A stretch of DNA of 52,137 bases from Oscillospiraceae bacterium (GTDB taxonomy: Bacteria; Bacillota_A; Clostridia; Oscillospirales; Oscillospiraceae), in NCBI GenBank assembly GCA_017540945.1, contig JAFYAB010000034.1:1-52137 (forward strand), read 5' to 3'. Positions 1-8,401 of the stretch are shown here, piece by piece; position 1 is the first letter of the stretch, and each line of letters begins with the position of its first letter. The notes below the pieces were generated by a model that ran no database searches, had not been told where the DNA came from, and worked only from the letters and a program-made list of their open reading frames with translations. A program made the translations under genes and the position numbers.

Positions 1-1
1 G

Positions 2-1099
2 AAGGCGCTTTCCCTGACCGATACAGCCTCCTATCCGGATATGATCACGAGCGGTGATTGGTTGTCCAAACGGCGCAGCCCCGATTTGCTGTTTCACGAT
101 CATTTGCTGGAGCGCTATGGGGAAACCGTCACAGCAGCAGATCTTCCTTGGCTTGCTTCTGAGCGGGAGCAATTGCTGAGCCAGATCACCGCCGCGGCCG
201 CGCAGGACCCCATTGTTCTGCGATATGGAATGGAGTTCCATCCGGAGACAGGAACATTCACAAGCTCGATTGACAAGGCTTTGGTCGGAGAACTATCGCA
301 GGAGGATTGGGACTATATCGGTTCCTACGAAGGAGGGACAACGCGGCTGAAGGGAACGGATCATCCCATCGTCTTTCTCTCCCAATACCAAACTGTGATG
401 GACTGGATCGAGGCGAAGGGCGTCTACCATGTCATGAGTTACGATCTCATCGTGATGCTGGAGGACAATTTCCTGATCGTGATCGTCTTCTCCTGCGGCG
501 CCCTGCTGCTGACGGTGCCCTACGGCGTCCTGGAGGCCAAGAGCCGCACCGAGGGCCTGTCCGCCTCCACAAAAACCGGCAGAGCCCATTACGGCAGGAA
601 GCTCGCCGGCGCGGCCCTTGCGTCCGGGATTGTGATCGGGCTCGGGGTCCTGCTGGCGTTCCTGGCCTTTTCCCAGTGGAAGGTCTCCCGGTACTACGGC
701 TGCGACATCGGCGACGCAATGAATATTTGCTGGGATGAGGACTCCTATCTTCACTTTTGCTCCTATCGTCGTTTTTTTAATACCAACTCCTTGTATGGCG
801 TGCGCTTCGGCGCGTTTTACGGGCTCAGACTGCTGCTCCTCTTTCTGCTGGGCCTGTCCGTAAACCTGCTGGCGGCGATCCTGTCTCTTCGGATCAGGAA
901 CGCCGTCACGGCCATCGCCTGCACCCTGCCCCTGGCTCTGTTCTTACCGGTCTATCATCTGGCCTATAACGCTCCTGACGGCGGCTTAATTCACACACCC
1001 GGGCATCCCAATGCGCTGGCCGCGGGGCTTGGATTGCTGACCCTTCTGGTCGCTGCCTGGAGAATCAGACAGAACGATCGAAAGGAGATTTGTACATAA
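2..1099 (+). CDS. Multi-pass membrane protein, 5' end missing
   Basis: The reading frame is open from the first bases of the window, so the gene starts upstream and only the C-terminal part (about 365 residues) is present; an internal ATG at 41 is not a convincing start. The first ~150 residues are hydrophilic, like an extracytoplasmic loop. They are followed by about five hydrophobic segments: IVIVFSCGALLLTVPYG, LASGIVIGLGVLLAFLAF, LLLLFLLGLSVNLLAAIL, AIACTLPLALFLPVY and LAAGLGLLTLLVAAW. One long periplasm-like loop between terminal membrane spans suggests the permease of an ABC-2 type exporter, but no diagnostic motif is visible and the family is not assigned. A strong hairpin follows the stop codon, so this is the last gene of its transcript. 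Confidence 0.7.
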   Translation, partial: KALSLTDTASYPDMITSGDWLSKRRSPDLLFHDHLLERYGETVTAADLPWLASEREQLLSQITAAAAQDPIVLRYGMEFHPETGTFTSSIDKALVGELSQEDWDYIGSYEGGTTRLKGTDHPIVFLSQYQTVMDWIEAKGVYHVMSYDLIVMLEDNFLIVIVFSCGALLLTVPYGVLEAKSRTEGLSASTKTGRAHYGRKLAGAALASGIVIGLGVLLAFLAFSQWKVSRYYGCDIGDAMNICWDEDSYLHFCSYRRFFNTNSLYGVRFGAFYGLRLLLLFLLGLSVNLLAAILSLRIRNAVTAIACTLPLALFLPVYHLAYNAPDGGLIHTPGHPNALAAGLGLLTLLVAAWRIRQNDRKEICT

Positions 1100-1113
1100 A
1101 AGCGGGAAAAAGA

Positions 1114-1148
1114 GCCGCCTGCGCGTTCCGAATGAACGCGCAGGCGGC
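1114..1148 (+). terminator. Terminator of the first gene
   Basis: A perfect 15-bp GC-rich stem (arms 1114-1128 and 1134-1148) with a 5-nt loop begins 14 bases after the stop codon. The T-tract behind it is weak. Confidence 0.8.
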
Positions 1149-1196
1149 TTGCTGTATGCAAAATCGGGATTTGTAGGGGATGTTGCGAAAACGCCC

Positions 1197-1267
1197 GTAG
1201 GGGCCGATGCCCACATCGGCCCTCCCTGTGGACCGGGGAAAGGGCCGATGTGGGCATCGGCCCCTAC
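1197..1267. repeat. REPIN-like inverted pair of GTAG-headed palindromes
   Basis: Two 26-bp units (1197-1222 and, inverted, 1242-1267) are separated by 19 bp. Each begins GTAGGGG and contains its own hairpin GGGCCGATG/CATCGGCCC. The same 71-bp arrangement recurs at 25283-25353, and a single unit lies at 42012-42037. A 5' GTAG followed by a palindrome is the known signature of REP elements mobilised by RAYT (TnpA-REP) transposases. That this family works the same way is inference; no transposase gene is in the window. A further GTAGGGGATG at 1173 may be a decayed copy. Confidence 0.85.
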
Positions 1268-1281
1268 GGGTCGCTCTCCGC

Positions 1282-1305
1282 AAAACCTTCCCCCCAAGGG
1301 GAAGG
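1282..1305 (-). terminator. Terminator of the GH94 gene
   Basis: Read on the minus strand, an 8-bp stem (CCTTCCCC/GGGGAAGG) with a 4-nt loop is followed directly by TTTTG, 31 bases beyond the phosphorylase stop codon. The region 1149-1336 otherwise holds only the repeat pair. Confidence 0.7.
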
Positions 1306-1336
1306 CATTCCGACAAATCCGTATCTGCCGCGCCGA

Positions 1337-3748
1337 TCAGATTACCACCTCGACCTGACAGACGGGCTTGTCAGACAGGGGAACGGTGTGCCCCTCGACG
1401 GGGGTTCCGTCCACAGTCATGCCCTTGTGCTCGCCCCGGCGGACCGTGATTTCATAGCGGGCGCCCCGGAAGAGGCGGGAGATCCGGCAGCCCTCCAGCT
1501 TGTCGGGCAGACAGGGCTCCACGGTGAGGCCGTCCCAGTCGGGGCGGACTCCCAGGATGCCCTGGCTCACCGCCGCGAAAGACCAGGCGGCGGTGCCGGT
1601 GAGCCAGGCGTTCTTGGCTTCGCCATAGCGCGGGGCGTTCCGGCCGGCGATGGTCTGGCTGTAGCAGTAGGGCTCGGTGCGGTGGATCTCGCTCTTGTCC
1701 TCAATGTAGGCGGGGGCGTTGCGGGTATATAGGTCAAAGGCCGCGTTGCCGTCCCGGATCTTGCACCAGGCCAGAGTGATCCAGGGATTGTTGTGGCAGA
1801 ACACAGACCCGTTTTCTTTAAAACCCGGGGGATAGGAGGAAATCTCCCCCAGGTAGTCGTGGTATTCGGTATAGCAGGGAGCCAGCAGCTCGATGCCGAA
1901 TTCGTTGCCCAGCAGGCGCTCGGCGGATTCCAGGGCCTTCCTGCCGTATTCCGGGCCGCCAATGCCGGCCATCACGCAGAAGCCCTGGGGCTCGATGAAG
2001 ATCTTGCCCTCCTTGTTTTCCTTGCTGCCGATGGGCCGCTCAAAGGCGTCATAGGCCCGGCGGAACCAGTCCCCGTCCCAGCCGTGGGTCAGGACGGCCT
2101 GCTCCATATCCCGGACGGAGGCCCGGACGGTTTCCGCTTCGTCATTCAGGCCGATCCGTTCGCAGAGCTCTGCGTATTCGGTCCCGTACTTGACGAACAT
2201 GCCGGCGATGAAGACGCTCTCGGCCTTGCCGCTCTCAAAGTTGGAGCAGGTCTGGAAGCTCTCGCCCGGAGTCAGGCTGAAGCAGTTGAGGTTCAGACAG
2301 TCGTTCCAGTCGGCCCGGCCGATCAGGGGCAGGCTGTGGGGGCCCCGGTGGGTCATGGGGTAAGCCACGCTGCGGCGCAGGTGCTCCAGCAGGGGGACCT
2401 CGGTGCCGGGCTGGTTGTTGAAGGGAGTGGGCTCCTCCAGGATGGAGAAGTCGCCGGTTTCCCGGATGTAGGCGCAGGTGCAGGCCACCAGCCAGAGGGG
2501 ATCGTCGTTGAAGCCGGAGCCCACGTCCGCGTTGCCGCGTTTGGTGAGGGGCTGATACTGGTGGTAGGTGGAGCCGTCGGCAAACTGGATGGAGGCAATA
2601 TCCAGGATCCGCTCCCGGGCCCGGGCGGGAATCAGGTGGACGAAGCCCAGCAGATCCTGGCAGCTGTCCCGGAAGCCCATACCCCGGCCCGTGCCGCTCT
2701 CGTAATAGGAAGCGCTGCGGCTCATATTAAATGTTACCATGCACTGGTATTGGTTCCAAATGTTCACCATCCGGTCCAGCTTTTCCTCGCTGCTTTGGAC
2801 CGTGAAGCGGGAGAGCAGCCCCGCCCAGTAGGCCTTCAGCTCTGCCAAAGCCGCGTCGAACTGCTCCGCAGTCTCGAAGGCCGCCAGCAGCCGATGGGCG
2901 GGGGCCTTGTTGATGACGTTCAGGGCGGTGAATTTCTCTGCCTGGGGCAGCTCCGTATAGCCCAGCCGGAAGAGGTAGCTCTTTTCCTCGCCGGGGGCCA
3001 GCTCCAGCTCCAGACGAAGGGCGGCGATGGGGGCCCAGCCGGCGGCCACGCTGCCGAAGCTGCTCCGCTCCTCCACGGCCTTCGGCGCGTTCCAACCCCG
3101 GAACTGCCCCAGGAAGGCGTCCCGGTCCGTGTCGAAGCCGGCGATGGGGGCGTTGACGGAGTAGAAGGCGTAGTGATTCCGGCGCTCCCGGTACTCCGTT
3201 TTATGGTAGACGGTAGAGCCCTCGAGCTCCACCTCGCCGATGTTCCAGTTCCGCTGGAAGTTGGTGGAGTCGTCCACCGCGTTCCACAGGCACCATTCCA
3301 GGGCGGCGTAGAGGGTCAGCTTTTTCGTCCCGGTGCTCTCGTTTTTCAGCACCAGCTTCTGGAGCTCCATGTCGGTGTCCATCGGCACCGTCACGGTCAG
3401 CGTCGCGCTGAGGCCGTTTTTTGCTCCCTCGAAAACCGAGTAGCCCAGGCCATGGCGGCAGCGATATGCGTCCAGGGGCGTCCGGGCAGGGAGAAAGGCG
3501 GGGCTCCAAACCGTGTCGCCGTCGCAGAGATAGAAGCAGCGGCCGCCGTCGTCTGTCGGCACATTATTATAACGGAAGCGGGTGATGCGCCGGAGCTTTG
3601 CGTCCCGATAGAAGCTGTAACCGCCGCAGGTGTTGCTGATCAGCGAGAAAAAGCCGCTGTTGCCCAGATAATTGATCCAGGGCAGGGGTGTATCCGGCCG
3701 GGTAATCACATATTCCCGGGCCTGATCATCAAAATAGCCGTATTTCAT
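1337..3748 (-). CDS. cbpA: GH94 cellobiose phosphorylase
   Basis: 803 residues, matching the usual ~810 of clostridial cellobiose phosphorylases. It catalyses reversible phosphorolysis of cellobiose to glucose 1-phosphate and glucose in the cytoplasm; there is no signal peptide. Recognisable family blocks run end to end: [15 protein letters not shown] near the start, [59 protein letters not shown] and [12 protein letters not shown]. The DWND motif (residues 480-483) contains the general acid aspartate of the family. The start is supported by GGGAGG nine bases upstream. It diverges from the LacI regulator across a 276-bp region with an operator over its promoter. Its neighbours (sugar ABC importer, GH5 enzyme) point to intake and phosphorolytic use of cello-oligosaccharides. 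Cellobiose rather than cellodextrin or laminaribiose as substrate is a family-level judgement. Confidence 0.95.
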   Translation of the reverse strand: MKYGYFDDQAREYVITRPDTPLPWINYLGNSGFFSLISNTCGGYSFYRDAKLRRITRFRYNNVPTDDGGRCFYLCDGDTVWSPAFLPARTPLDAYRCRHGLGYSVFEGAKNGLSATLTVTVPMDTDMELQKLVLKNESTGTKKLTLYAALEWCLWNAVDDSTNFQRNWNIGEVELEGSTVYHKTEYRERRNHYAFYSVNAPIAGFDTDRDAFLGQFRGWNAPKAVEERSSFGSVAAGWAPIAALRLELELAPGEEKSYLFRLGYTELPQAEKFTALNVINKAPAHRLLAAFETAEQFDAALAELKAYWAGLLSRFTVQSSEEKLDRMVNIWNQYQCMVTFNMSRSASYYESGTGRGMGFRDSCQDLLGFVHLIPARARERILDIASIQFADGSTYHQYQPLTKRGNADVGSGFNDDPLWLVACTCAYIRETGDFSILEEPTPFNNQPGTEVPLLEHLRRSVAYPMTHRGPHSLPLIGRADWNDCLNLNCFSLTPGESFQTCSNFESGKAESVFIAGMFVKYGTEYAELCERIGLNDEAETVRASVRDMEQAVLTHGWDGDWFRRAYDAFERPIGSKENKEGKIFIEPQGFCVMAGIGGPEYGRKALESAERLLGNEFGIELLAPCYTEYHDYLGEISSYPPGFKENGSVFCHNNPWITLAWCKIRDGNAAFDLYTRNAPAYIEDKSEIHRTEPYCYSQTIAGRNAPRYGEAKNAWLTGTAAWSFAAVSQGILGVRPDWDGLTVEPCLPDKLEGCRISRLFRGARYEITVRRGEHKGMTVDGTPVEGHTVPLSDKPVCQVEVVI

Positions 3749-3803
3749 GGATTGATTCCTCCCATATCGAGCACCGGGCGGCGCAGGACCGCGCAGGCTT
3801 AAA

Positions 3804-3819
3804 ACTTAATCGATTAAGT
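3804..3819. promoter_or_regulatory. LacI-family operator in front of the GH94 gene
   Basis: A perfect 16-bp palindrome, ACTTAATC/GATTAAGT, lies over the expected transcription start of the GH94 promoter. The half-site CGATTAAGT recurs at 3989-3997 in front of the divergent regulator gene. Binding by that regulator is inferred from position and symmetry. Confidence 0.8.
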
Positions 3820-3821
3820 AC

Positions 3822-3850
3822 ATTATAGGCAGATGGTTTCAAAAACGCAA
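3822..3850 (-). promoter_or_regulatory. Promoter of the GH94 gene
   Basis: On the minus strand, TTGCGT (3850-3845), a 17-nt spacer and a perfect TATAAT (3827-3822). The palindromic operator sits immediately downstream, where a repressor would block initiation. Confidence 0.7.
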
Positions 3851-3944
3851 GTCCTTTTTTCAAAAACAGAAAATATTTCAGTATTGACAAAAACAACCCC
3901 AATAAATTTGTGCAAAATAACGAACAAAAAAAGAAAAAAAGGAC

Positions 3945-3973
3945 TTGACGGAATGCATATCCGGCGCTATAAT
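3945..3973 (+). promoter_or_regulatory. Promoter of the LacI regulator gene
   Basis: TTGACG (3945-3950), a 17-nt spacer and TATAAT (3968-3973). Confidence 0.85.
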
Positions 3974-3983
3974 GAAACCAACG

Positions 3984-3997
3984 AAAACGATTAAGTT
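3984..3997. promoter_or_regulatory. Second LacI-type operator (imperfect)
   Basis: AAAACGATTAAGTT starts about ten bases after the -10 element and shares the right half-site CGATTAAGT with the perfect palindrome at 3804. It would allow autoregulation. Confidence 0.55.
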
Positions 3998-4024
3998 GTC
4001 CGCCGACAGAAAGCAGGCACAGCG

Positions 4025-5035
4025 ATGGTAACGATCACGGACATCTCAAAAGCGTGCGGCGTCTCCCGCGCCACGGTCAGCAAGGCCCTCAACGGTGCGG
4101 CTGACATCTCGCAGGAGACCGCAAAACGGATCCGCGATACCGCCGCCGCTCTGGGCTACCTGCCCAACGCCGCCGCCCGGGCCCTGAAGCTGGGCCGCAG
4201 CTACAACATCGGCGTGCTCTTCTCCGACACCACCGGCGGCGGCATCTCCCATGAATACTTCTCCCGCATCCTGGAGAGCGTCAAGGCCGAGGCCGAGCGC
4301 CTTGGCTACGACATCACCTTCATTTCCAAGGATCTGGGCCGCATGTCCATGGACTACTACGAGCACGCGAAGTACCGCAGCTGCGATGGCGTGGTGATCG
4401 CCTCGGCGGACTTCCATGACCCGGCCATCATCCGGTTGGCCTCCAGCGAGATCCCCACGGTGACCCTGGACTACAGCTTTGACAGCCGCAGCTCCATCCT
4501 TTCAGACAACGTCCGGGGCATGGAATCGCTGGTCCGCTTCGTCCACAGCCGTGGCCATCGGCGCATCGCCTTCCTCTATGGCGAGATCACCTCCGTGACC
4601 CAAAAGCGCCTGGCAAGCTTCAAAAAGACCTGCGCTGCCCTGGGCCTCGAAATCCCGGCGGAGTACATTCGTCCGGCGATCTACCACGATCCCCGCTCCA
4701 GCGGGCTTCAAACCAGGGCGCTGCTGGCGCTGCCCCAGCGCCCTACCTGCATCCTCTATCCCGACGACCTCTCCTACCTGGGAGGCATGAGCGAGCTGGA
4801 GCGGCAGGGCCTCTCGGTGCCCGGTGATATGAGCGTGGCGGGCTACGACGGCATCCCCCTTTCCCAGGTTCTGCGGCCCAGACTCTCCACCTACCGCCAG
4901 GGAGCAGAGCAGATGGGACGGCAGGCGGCGCAGCTGCTGATCGAGCAGATTGAGCAGCCAGAAACCTGGATCCCCCAACAGATCACCGTGGAGGGGGAGC
5001 TGCTGGAGGGCGACACGGTGGCTTACATTGGTTGA
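4025..5035 (+). CDS. LacI/GalR-family transcriptional regulator
   Basis: 336 residues, the usual family size. An N-terminal helix-turn-helix (VTITDISKACGVSRATVSKA, residues 2-21) and hinge region (to about residue 58) precede a periplasmic-binding-protein-like effector domain (GVLFSDTTGG... to the end). It most likely represses or activates the flanking cello-oligosaccharide genes, because dyads typical of this family overlap both divergent promoters. The effector cannot be read from the sequence; cellobiose or a phosphorylated sugar is a guess from context. The ATG at 4025 is chosen because the conserved HTH starts directly after it; the ribosome-binding site is weak. The binding-protein gene begins 55 bases downstream with no obvious promoter of its own, so the two may be co-transcribed. 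Confidence 0.93.
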   Translation: MVTITDISKACGVSRATVSKALNGAADISQETAKRIRDTAAALGYLPNAAARALKLGRSYNIGVLFSDTTGGGISHEYFSRILESVKAEAERLGYDITFISKDLGRMSMDYYEHAKYRSCDGVVIASADFHDPAIIRLASSEIPTVTLDYSFDSRSSILSDNVRGMESLVRFVHSRGHRRIAFLYGEITSVTQKRLASFKKTCAALGLEIPAEYIRPAIYHDPRSSGLQTRALLALPQRPTCILYPDDLSYLGGMSELERQGLSVPGDMSVAGYDGIPLSQVLRPRLSTYRQGAEQMGRQAAQLLIEQIEQPETWIPQQITVEGELLEGDTVAYIG

Positions 5036-5050
5036 AACGCAAAAGCGTTT
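5035..5050. promoter_or_regulatory. Small dyad before the binding-protein gene
   Basis: AAACGC-AAAA-GCGTTT spans the end of the regulator gene. It could be a third operator for the LacI-type protein (CG-centred half-sites) or a small RNA hairpin; the sequence does not decide. Confidence 0.35.
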
Positions 5051-5090
5051 TAATAGAAGACAAATTTTTAGAAGATAAGGAGAAAACAAC

Positions 5091-6395
5091 ATGAAGAAAA
5101 TGATCGCGATCCTGCTGGCCGCTCTGATGCTGCTGGCCGTCGTGGGCTGTGCCAAACAGGAGAGCAAGCCCGCGGCAGAACAGGGCAAGGTGTTCAACAT
5201 CTATGCCTGGAACGAAGAGTTCAAGGGCTTCTTCGAGAAGTACTACAAGGTTCCCGAGGGCGTCAAGGTCAACTGGATTATCAACCCCAGCGACAATGGC
5301 GTCTATCAGCAGAAGCTGGACGAGGCTCTGCTGAACCAGGACAAGGCCGCCGCCGACGACAAGATCGACATGTTCCTGGCCGAGGCTGACTACATCGGCA
5401 AGTATGTCGACTCCGACTACACCATGGACGTCTCTTCCTTCGGCTACAAGAACGCCGACACCATGTACGAGTACACCATCAAGGCCGCCTCCGACAGCAA
5501 GGGCGTCTGCAAGGGCGTTTCCTTCCAGTGCTGCCCCGCCGCGGTCATCTACCGCAAGAGCATCGCCAAGGACGTTCTGGGCACCGATGATCCTGCCGAG
5601 GTCCAGGCCCAGATCGACTCCTGGGAGAAGTTTGACGCCGTGGCCGCCAAGGCCAAGGAGAAGGGCTACTACATGACCGCCTCCTTCGCCGAGACCTTCC
5701 GCGCCTTCTCCAACAACTGCACCATGCCCTGGGTCGACAAGGACAACAAGCTGCAGTTCGATCCCCAGATCACCGCTTGGATGGACCAGACCGAGAACTA
5801 CATCAAGAACGGCTACACCCTGACCGCCGGCGTGTGGGACACCGAGAAGACCAACGAGATGTTCAAGGACGGCAAGACCATGTGCTTCTTCGGGCCCGCC
5901 TGGTACTACAACTTCTGCATGAACAACGCCATGGATCCCGAGAAGGGCTGCGTCGGCGACTGGTGCATCGTCAAGGGTCCCCAGGCCTACTTCTGGGGCG
6001 GCACCTGGCTGCTGGCCGCTGCCGGTTCCGACAACACCGAGATGCTGAAGGACATCTTCGAGACCTTCACCGTCAACGAGGAAGTCTGCACCAACCTGGT
6101 CAAGAATGAGAACCAGTACCCCAACAACACTAAGATCGTTGAGAAGTTTGCCAAGGACGAGAGCTACGGCAACACCGCCATCCTGGACGGCCAGAACGAC
6201 ATCGCTGTCTTCGCCGAGCTGGCCAAGGACATCAAGTGGGAGAACCACACCAACTACGACCAGCTTCTGAACGAGGGTCTGCAGAACAAGCTGCAGGAGT
6301 TCTACAAGGGCTCTGTCGATAAGGAGACCGCCATGAAGAACTTCTACCAGTTCGTCAAGGAGACCTACGCCAATATCGTCGTACCGGAAGCTTAA
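5091..6395 (+). CDS. Sugar ABC transporter substrate-binding lipoprotein
   Basis: 434 residues. A lysine-rich start, hydrophobic core and VVGC (Cys20) form a lipoprotein signal peptide, so the protein is anchored outside the membrane and delivers sugar to the two permeases that follow. The mature part (VFNIYAWNEEFKGFFEKYY, later FFGPAWYYNF and GGTWLLAAAGS) fits family 1 extracellular solute-binding proteins. It has many aromatic residues, as expected for oligosaccharide binding. Its RBS AAGGAG is strong. A hairpin after the stop codon (6409-6439) separates it from the permease genes, a layout that usually gives higher expression of the binding protein. Cello-oligosaccharides as ligand is inferred from the GH94 and GH5 neighbours. 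Confidence 0.92.
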   Translation: MKKMIAILLAALMLLAVVGCAKQESKPAAEQGKVFNIYAWNEEFKGFFEKYYKVPEGVKVNWIINPSDNGVYQQKLDEALLNQDKAAADDKIDMFLAEADYIGKYVDSDYTMDVSSFGYKNADTMYEYTIKAASDSKGVCKGVSFQCCPAAVIYRKSIAKDVLGTDDPAEVQAQIDSWEKFDAVAAKAKEKGYYMTASFAETFRAFSNNCTMPWVDKDNKLQFDPQITAWMDQTENYIKNGYTLTAGVWDTEKTNEMFKDGKTMCFFGPAWYYNFCMNNAMDPEKGCVGDWCIVKGPQAYFWGGTWLLAAAGSDNTEMLKDIFETFTVNEEVCTNLVKNENQYPNNTKIVEKFAKDESYGNTAILDGQNDIAVFAELAKDIKWENHTNYDQLLNEGLQNKLQEFYKGSVDKETAMKNFYQFVKETYANIVVPEA

Positions 6396-6408
6396 TCCGA
6401 CTAACCCG

Positions 6409-6439
6409 GCCGCGGCAGGAGCTTCCAGCCTGCCGCGGC
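6409..6439 (+). terminator. Intra-operon hairpin (attenuator or mRNA stabiliser)
   Basis: An 11-bp stem GCCGCGGCAGG/CCTGCCGCGGC (6409-6419, 6429-6439) followed by TATTCTTATTCT lies between the binding-protein and permease genes. Partial termination or 3'-end protection of the upstream message is the likely role. Confidence 0.65.
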
Positions 6440-6472
6440 TATTCTTATTCTGTCGTCGGAGGTACAATCATC

Positions 6473-7456
6473 ATGGATCAAAAACAATACAGAAAGGACG
6501 GCCGCCTCAAATCCGTCAGCTATGCGAAATGGGGCTACATCTTCATTGCGCCGTTCTTCCTCGTCTATATCGTCTTTACCCTGGTTCCCCAGTTCCTGAC
6601 CGTCTACAACAGCTTTTTTGAGACCTATCGGGTGGGTTTGACCCAGGTAGGACCCAACTTCGTGGGGCTGGATAATTACAAGGAGCTCTTCACCCCCAAC
6701 AGCACCGGGACCATCCTGATCCTGAAATACGCGGCCAACACCATGATCATGTGGTTCGTCGGTGCGCTGCCGCAGTTTGCCATCGCTCTGCTGCTGGCCA
6801 TCTTCTTTACCAGCTATCGTCTGAACATCAAGGGCCAGGGCTTCTTCAAGACCGTCATCTACATGCCCAACCTCATCATGGCGGCGGCCTTCTCCATGCT
6901 GTTTTTCGCCCTGTTCTCCCGGGTGGGCCCCATCCAGGCTCTGCTGGAGAAATGGGGCTGGCTGGACGCGAGCTTCGATTTCTTCTCCTACCGGATCACG
7001 GTGCGAGGCATGATCGCGCTGATGAACTTCCTCATGTGGTTCGGCAACACCACCATCGTCCTGATGGCCGGCATCATGGGCATCGACCAGAGCCTCTTCG
7101 AGTCCGCCACCATCGACGGCGCGAACTCCGTGCAGGTCTTCGCCCGGGTGACCATGCCGCTGCTGATGCCGATCTTCGTCTACTGCCTGATCACCGCCCT
7201 GATCGGCGGCATCCAGATGTTCGACGTGCCCCAGGTCCTGACCAAGGGCAACGGCGCGCCGGATGAGACCACCCGGACCATGGTCATGTATCTCAACAGC
7301 TATCTGACCAACAAGAACTACGGTATGGCCGGCGCCATCTCCGTGATCATCTTCATCCTCACCGGCGGCCTGGGCGTCATCGTCTATCGCAGACTCTCCG
7401 CTCCCTATAAGGATTCCGGCCGCCAGCACAGAAAGAGAAGAGGTGACGTACTGTGA
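6473..7456 (+). CDS. Sugar ABC transporter permease, MalF/UgpA type
   Basis: 327 residues with about six membrane segments, the first at FIAPFFLVYIVFTLVPQF (from about residue 24). The cytoplasmic EAA loop that docks on the ATPase is visible as ESATIDGANSVQVFARVTMP, with its conserved Gly. It is the first of a heterodimeric permease pair. It has a good RBS (CGGAGGT), and its TGA overlaps the GTG start of the next permease, so translation is probably coupled. Confidence 0.92.
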   Translation: MDQKQYRKDGRLKSVSYAKWGYIFIAPFFLVYIVFTLVPQFLTVYNSFFETYRVGLTQVGPNFVGLDNYKELFTPNSTGTILILKYAANTMIMWFVGALPQFAIALLLAIFFTSYRLNIKGQGFFKTVIYMPNLIMAAAFSMLFFALFSRVGPIQALLEKWGWLDASFDFFSYRITVRGMIALMNFLMWFGNTTIVLMAGIMGIDQSLFESATIDGANSVQVFARVTMPLLMPIFVYCLITALIGGIQMFDVPQVLTKGNGAPDETTRTMVMYLNSYLTNKNYGMAGAISVIIFILTGGLGVIVYRRLSAPYKDSGRQHRKRRGDVL

Positions 7457-8322
7457 ACAAAAAGCTCGATGAGAACGCCAAGGGCAGAATCAAGCTGACG
7501 GTCCTGCGGGTCATCGTCTACGCGATCCTGATCTTCCTCTGTGCCCTCTGCCTGTTCTTCTTCTACCTGATGATCATCAACGCCACCCGTTCCAACGCCC
7601 AGCTCCAGACGGGCTTTACGCTGCTGCCCAAGGAGAACTTCATCAAAAACCTGGTGAACGCCTGGAATGACGCCTCCATCAATATCCCCCGGGGCATGAT
7701 CAACAGTCTCTTCATCGCGCTGTCCAGCGCCGTGATCACCACCTATTTCTCCGCTCTGACGGCCTACGGCATCCACGCCTATGACTTCAAGGGCAAGAAG
7801 GCGGTCTTCACCTTTATCCTGGCCATCATGATGATCCCCGCCCAGGTTTCCGCTCTGGGCTTCGTGCAGATGATGAACGAGCTCAAGCTGACCAACAGCT
7901 ACATCCCCCTGATCGTCCCCAGCGTGGCGGCGCCCGTGGTCTTCTTCTATATGAAGCAGTACATGGAGAGCGTCCTGCCCCTGGACCTGGTGGCGGCCGC
8001 CCGGGTGGACGGCTCCGGCGAGTTCCGGACCTTCAACACCATCGTTCTGCCTCTGCTGAAGCCTGCCATCGCGGTGCAGATGATCTTCTCCTTCGTGAGC
8101 TCCTGGAACAATTACTTCATCCCGGCCCTCCTGCTGGATAAGGCGGAGATGAAGACGGTGCCCATTATGATCGCCCAGCTCCGCAGCGCGGACTACTCCA
8201 AGTTCGACATGGGCAAGGTGTATATGTTCATCCTCCTGGCCATCCTGCCGGTCATGATCACCTACATCATTCTGTCCAAGTCTATCATCAAGGGCGTCAC
8301 AGCCGGCAGCGTCAAGGGATAA
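7453..8322 (+). CDS. Sugar ABC transporter permease, MalG/UgpE type
   Basis: 289 residues, six predicted membrane spans. The EAA loop reads VAAARVDGSGEFRTFNTIVL. It starts with GTG at 7453, overlapping the previous stop by four bases (GTGA) with GAGGTGA upstream as RBS. It is the second half of the importer channel. Like its partner it is of the carbohydrate uptake CUT1 type, which takes up oligosaccharides. Confidence 0.92.
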   Translation: MNKKLDENAKGRIKLTVLRVIVYAILIFLCALCLFFFYLMIINATRSNAQLQTGFTLLPKENFIKNLVNAWNDASINIPRGMINSLFIALSSAVITTYFSALTAYGIHAYDFKGKKAVFTFILAIMMIPAQVSALGFVQMMNELKLTNSYIPLIVPSVAAPVVFFYMKQYMESVLPLDLVAAARVDGSGEFRTFNTIVLPLLKPAIAVQMIFSFVSSWNNYFIPALLLDKAEMKTVPIMIAQLRSADYSKFDMGKVYMFILLAILPVMITYIILSKSIIKGVTAGSVKG

Positions 8323-8340
8323 TGGAAAGCTGAACATGCA

Positions 8341-8380
8341 GAATTGAAAATGTCCGAGCGTTCGCCTTCATTTTCAATTC
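8341..8380 (+). other. Intergenic hairpin between permease and GH5 genes
   Basis: A perfect 12-bp AT-rich stem, GAATTGAAAATG/CATTTTCAATTC, encloses a 16-nt loop. There is no T-tract, so an mRNA-processing or stabilising structure is more likely than a terminator. Confidence 0.5.
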
Positions 8381-8401
8381 GATACCGTTAAGGATAATAA
8401 G

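Noticed and set aside
4983..6467. 494-codon open frame antisense to the sugar-binding protein
   Set aside because: Mirror of a highly codon-biased gene; low-complexity translation and no promoter.
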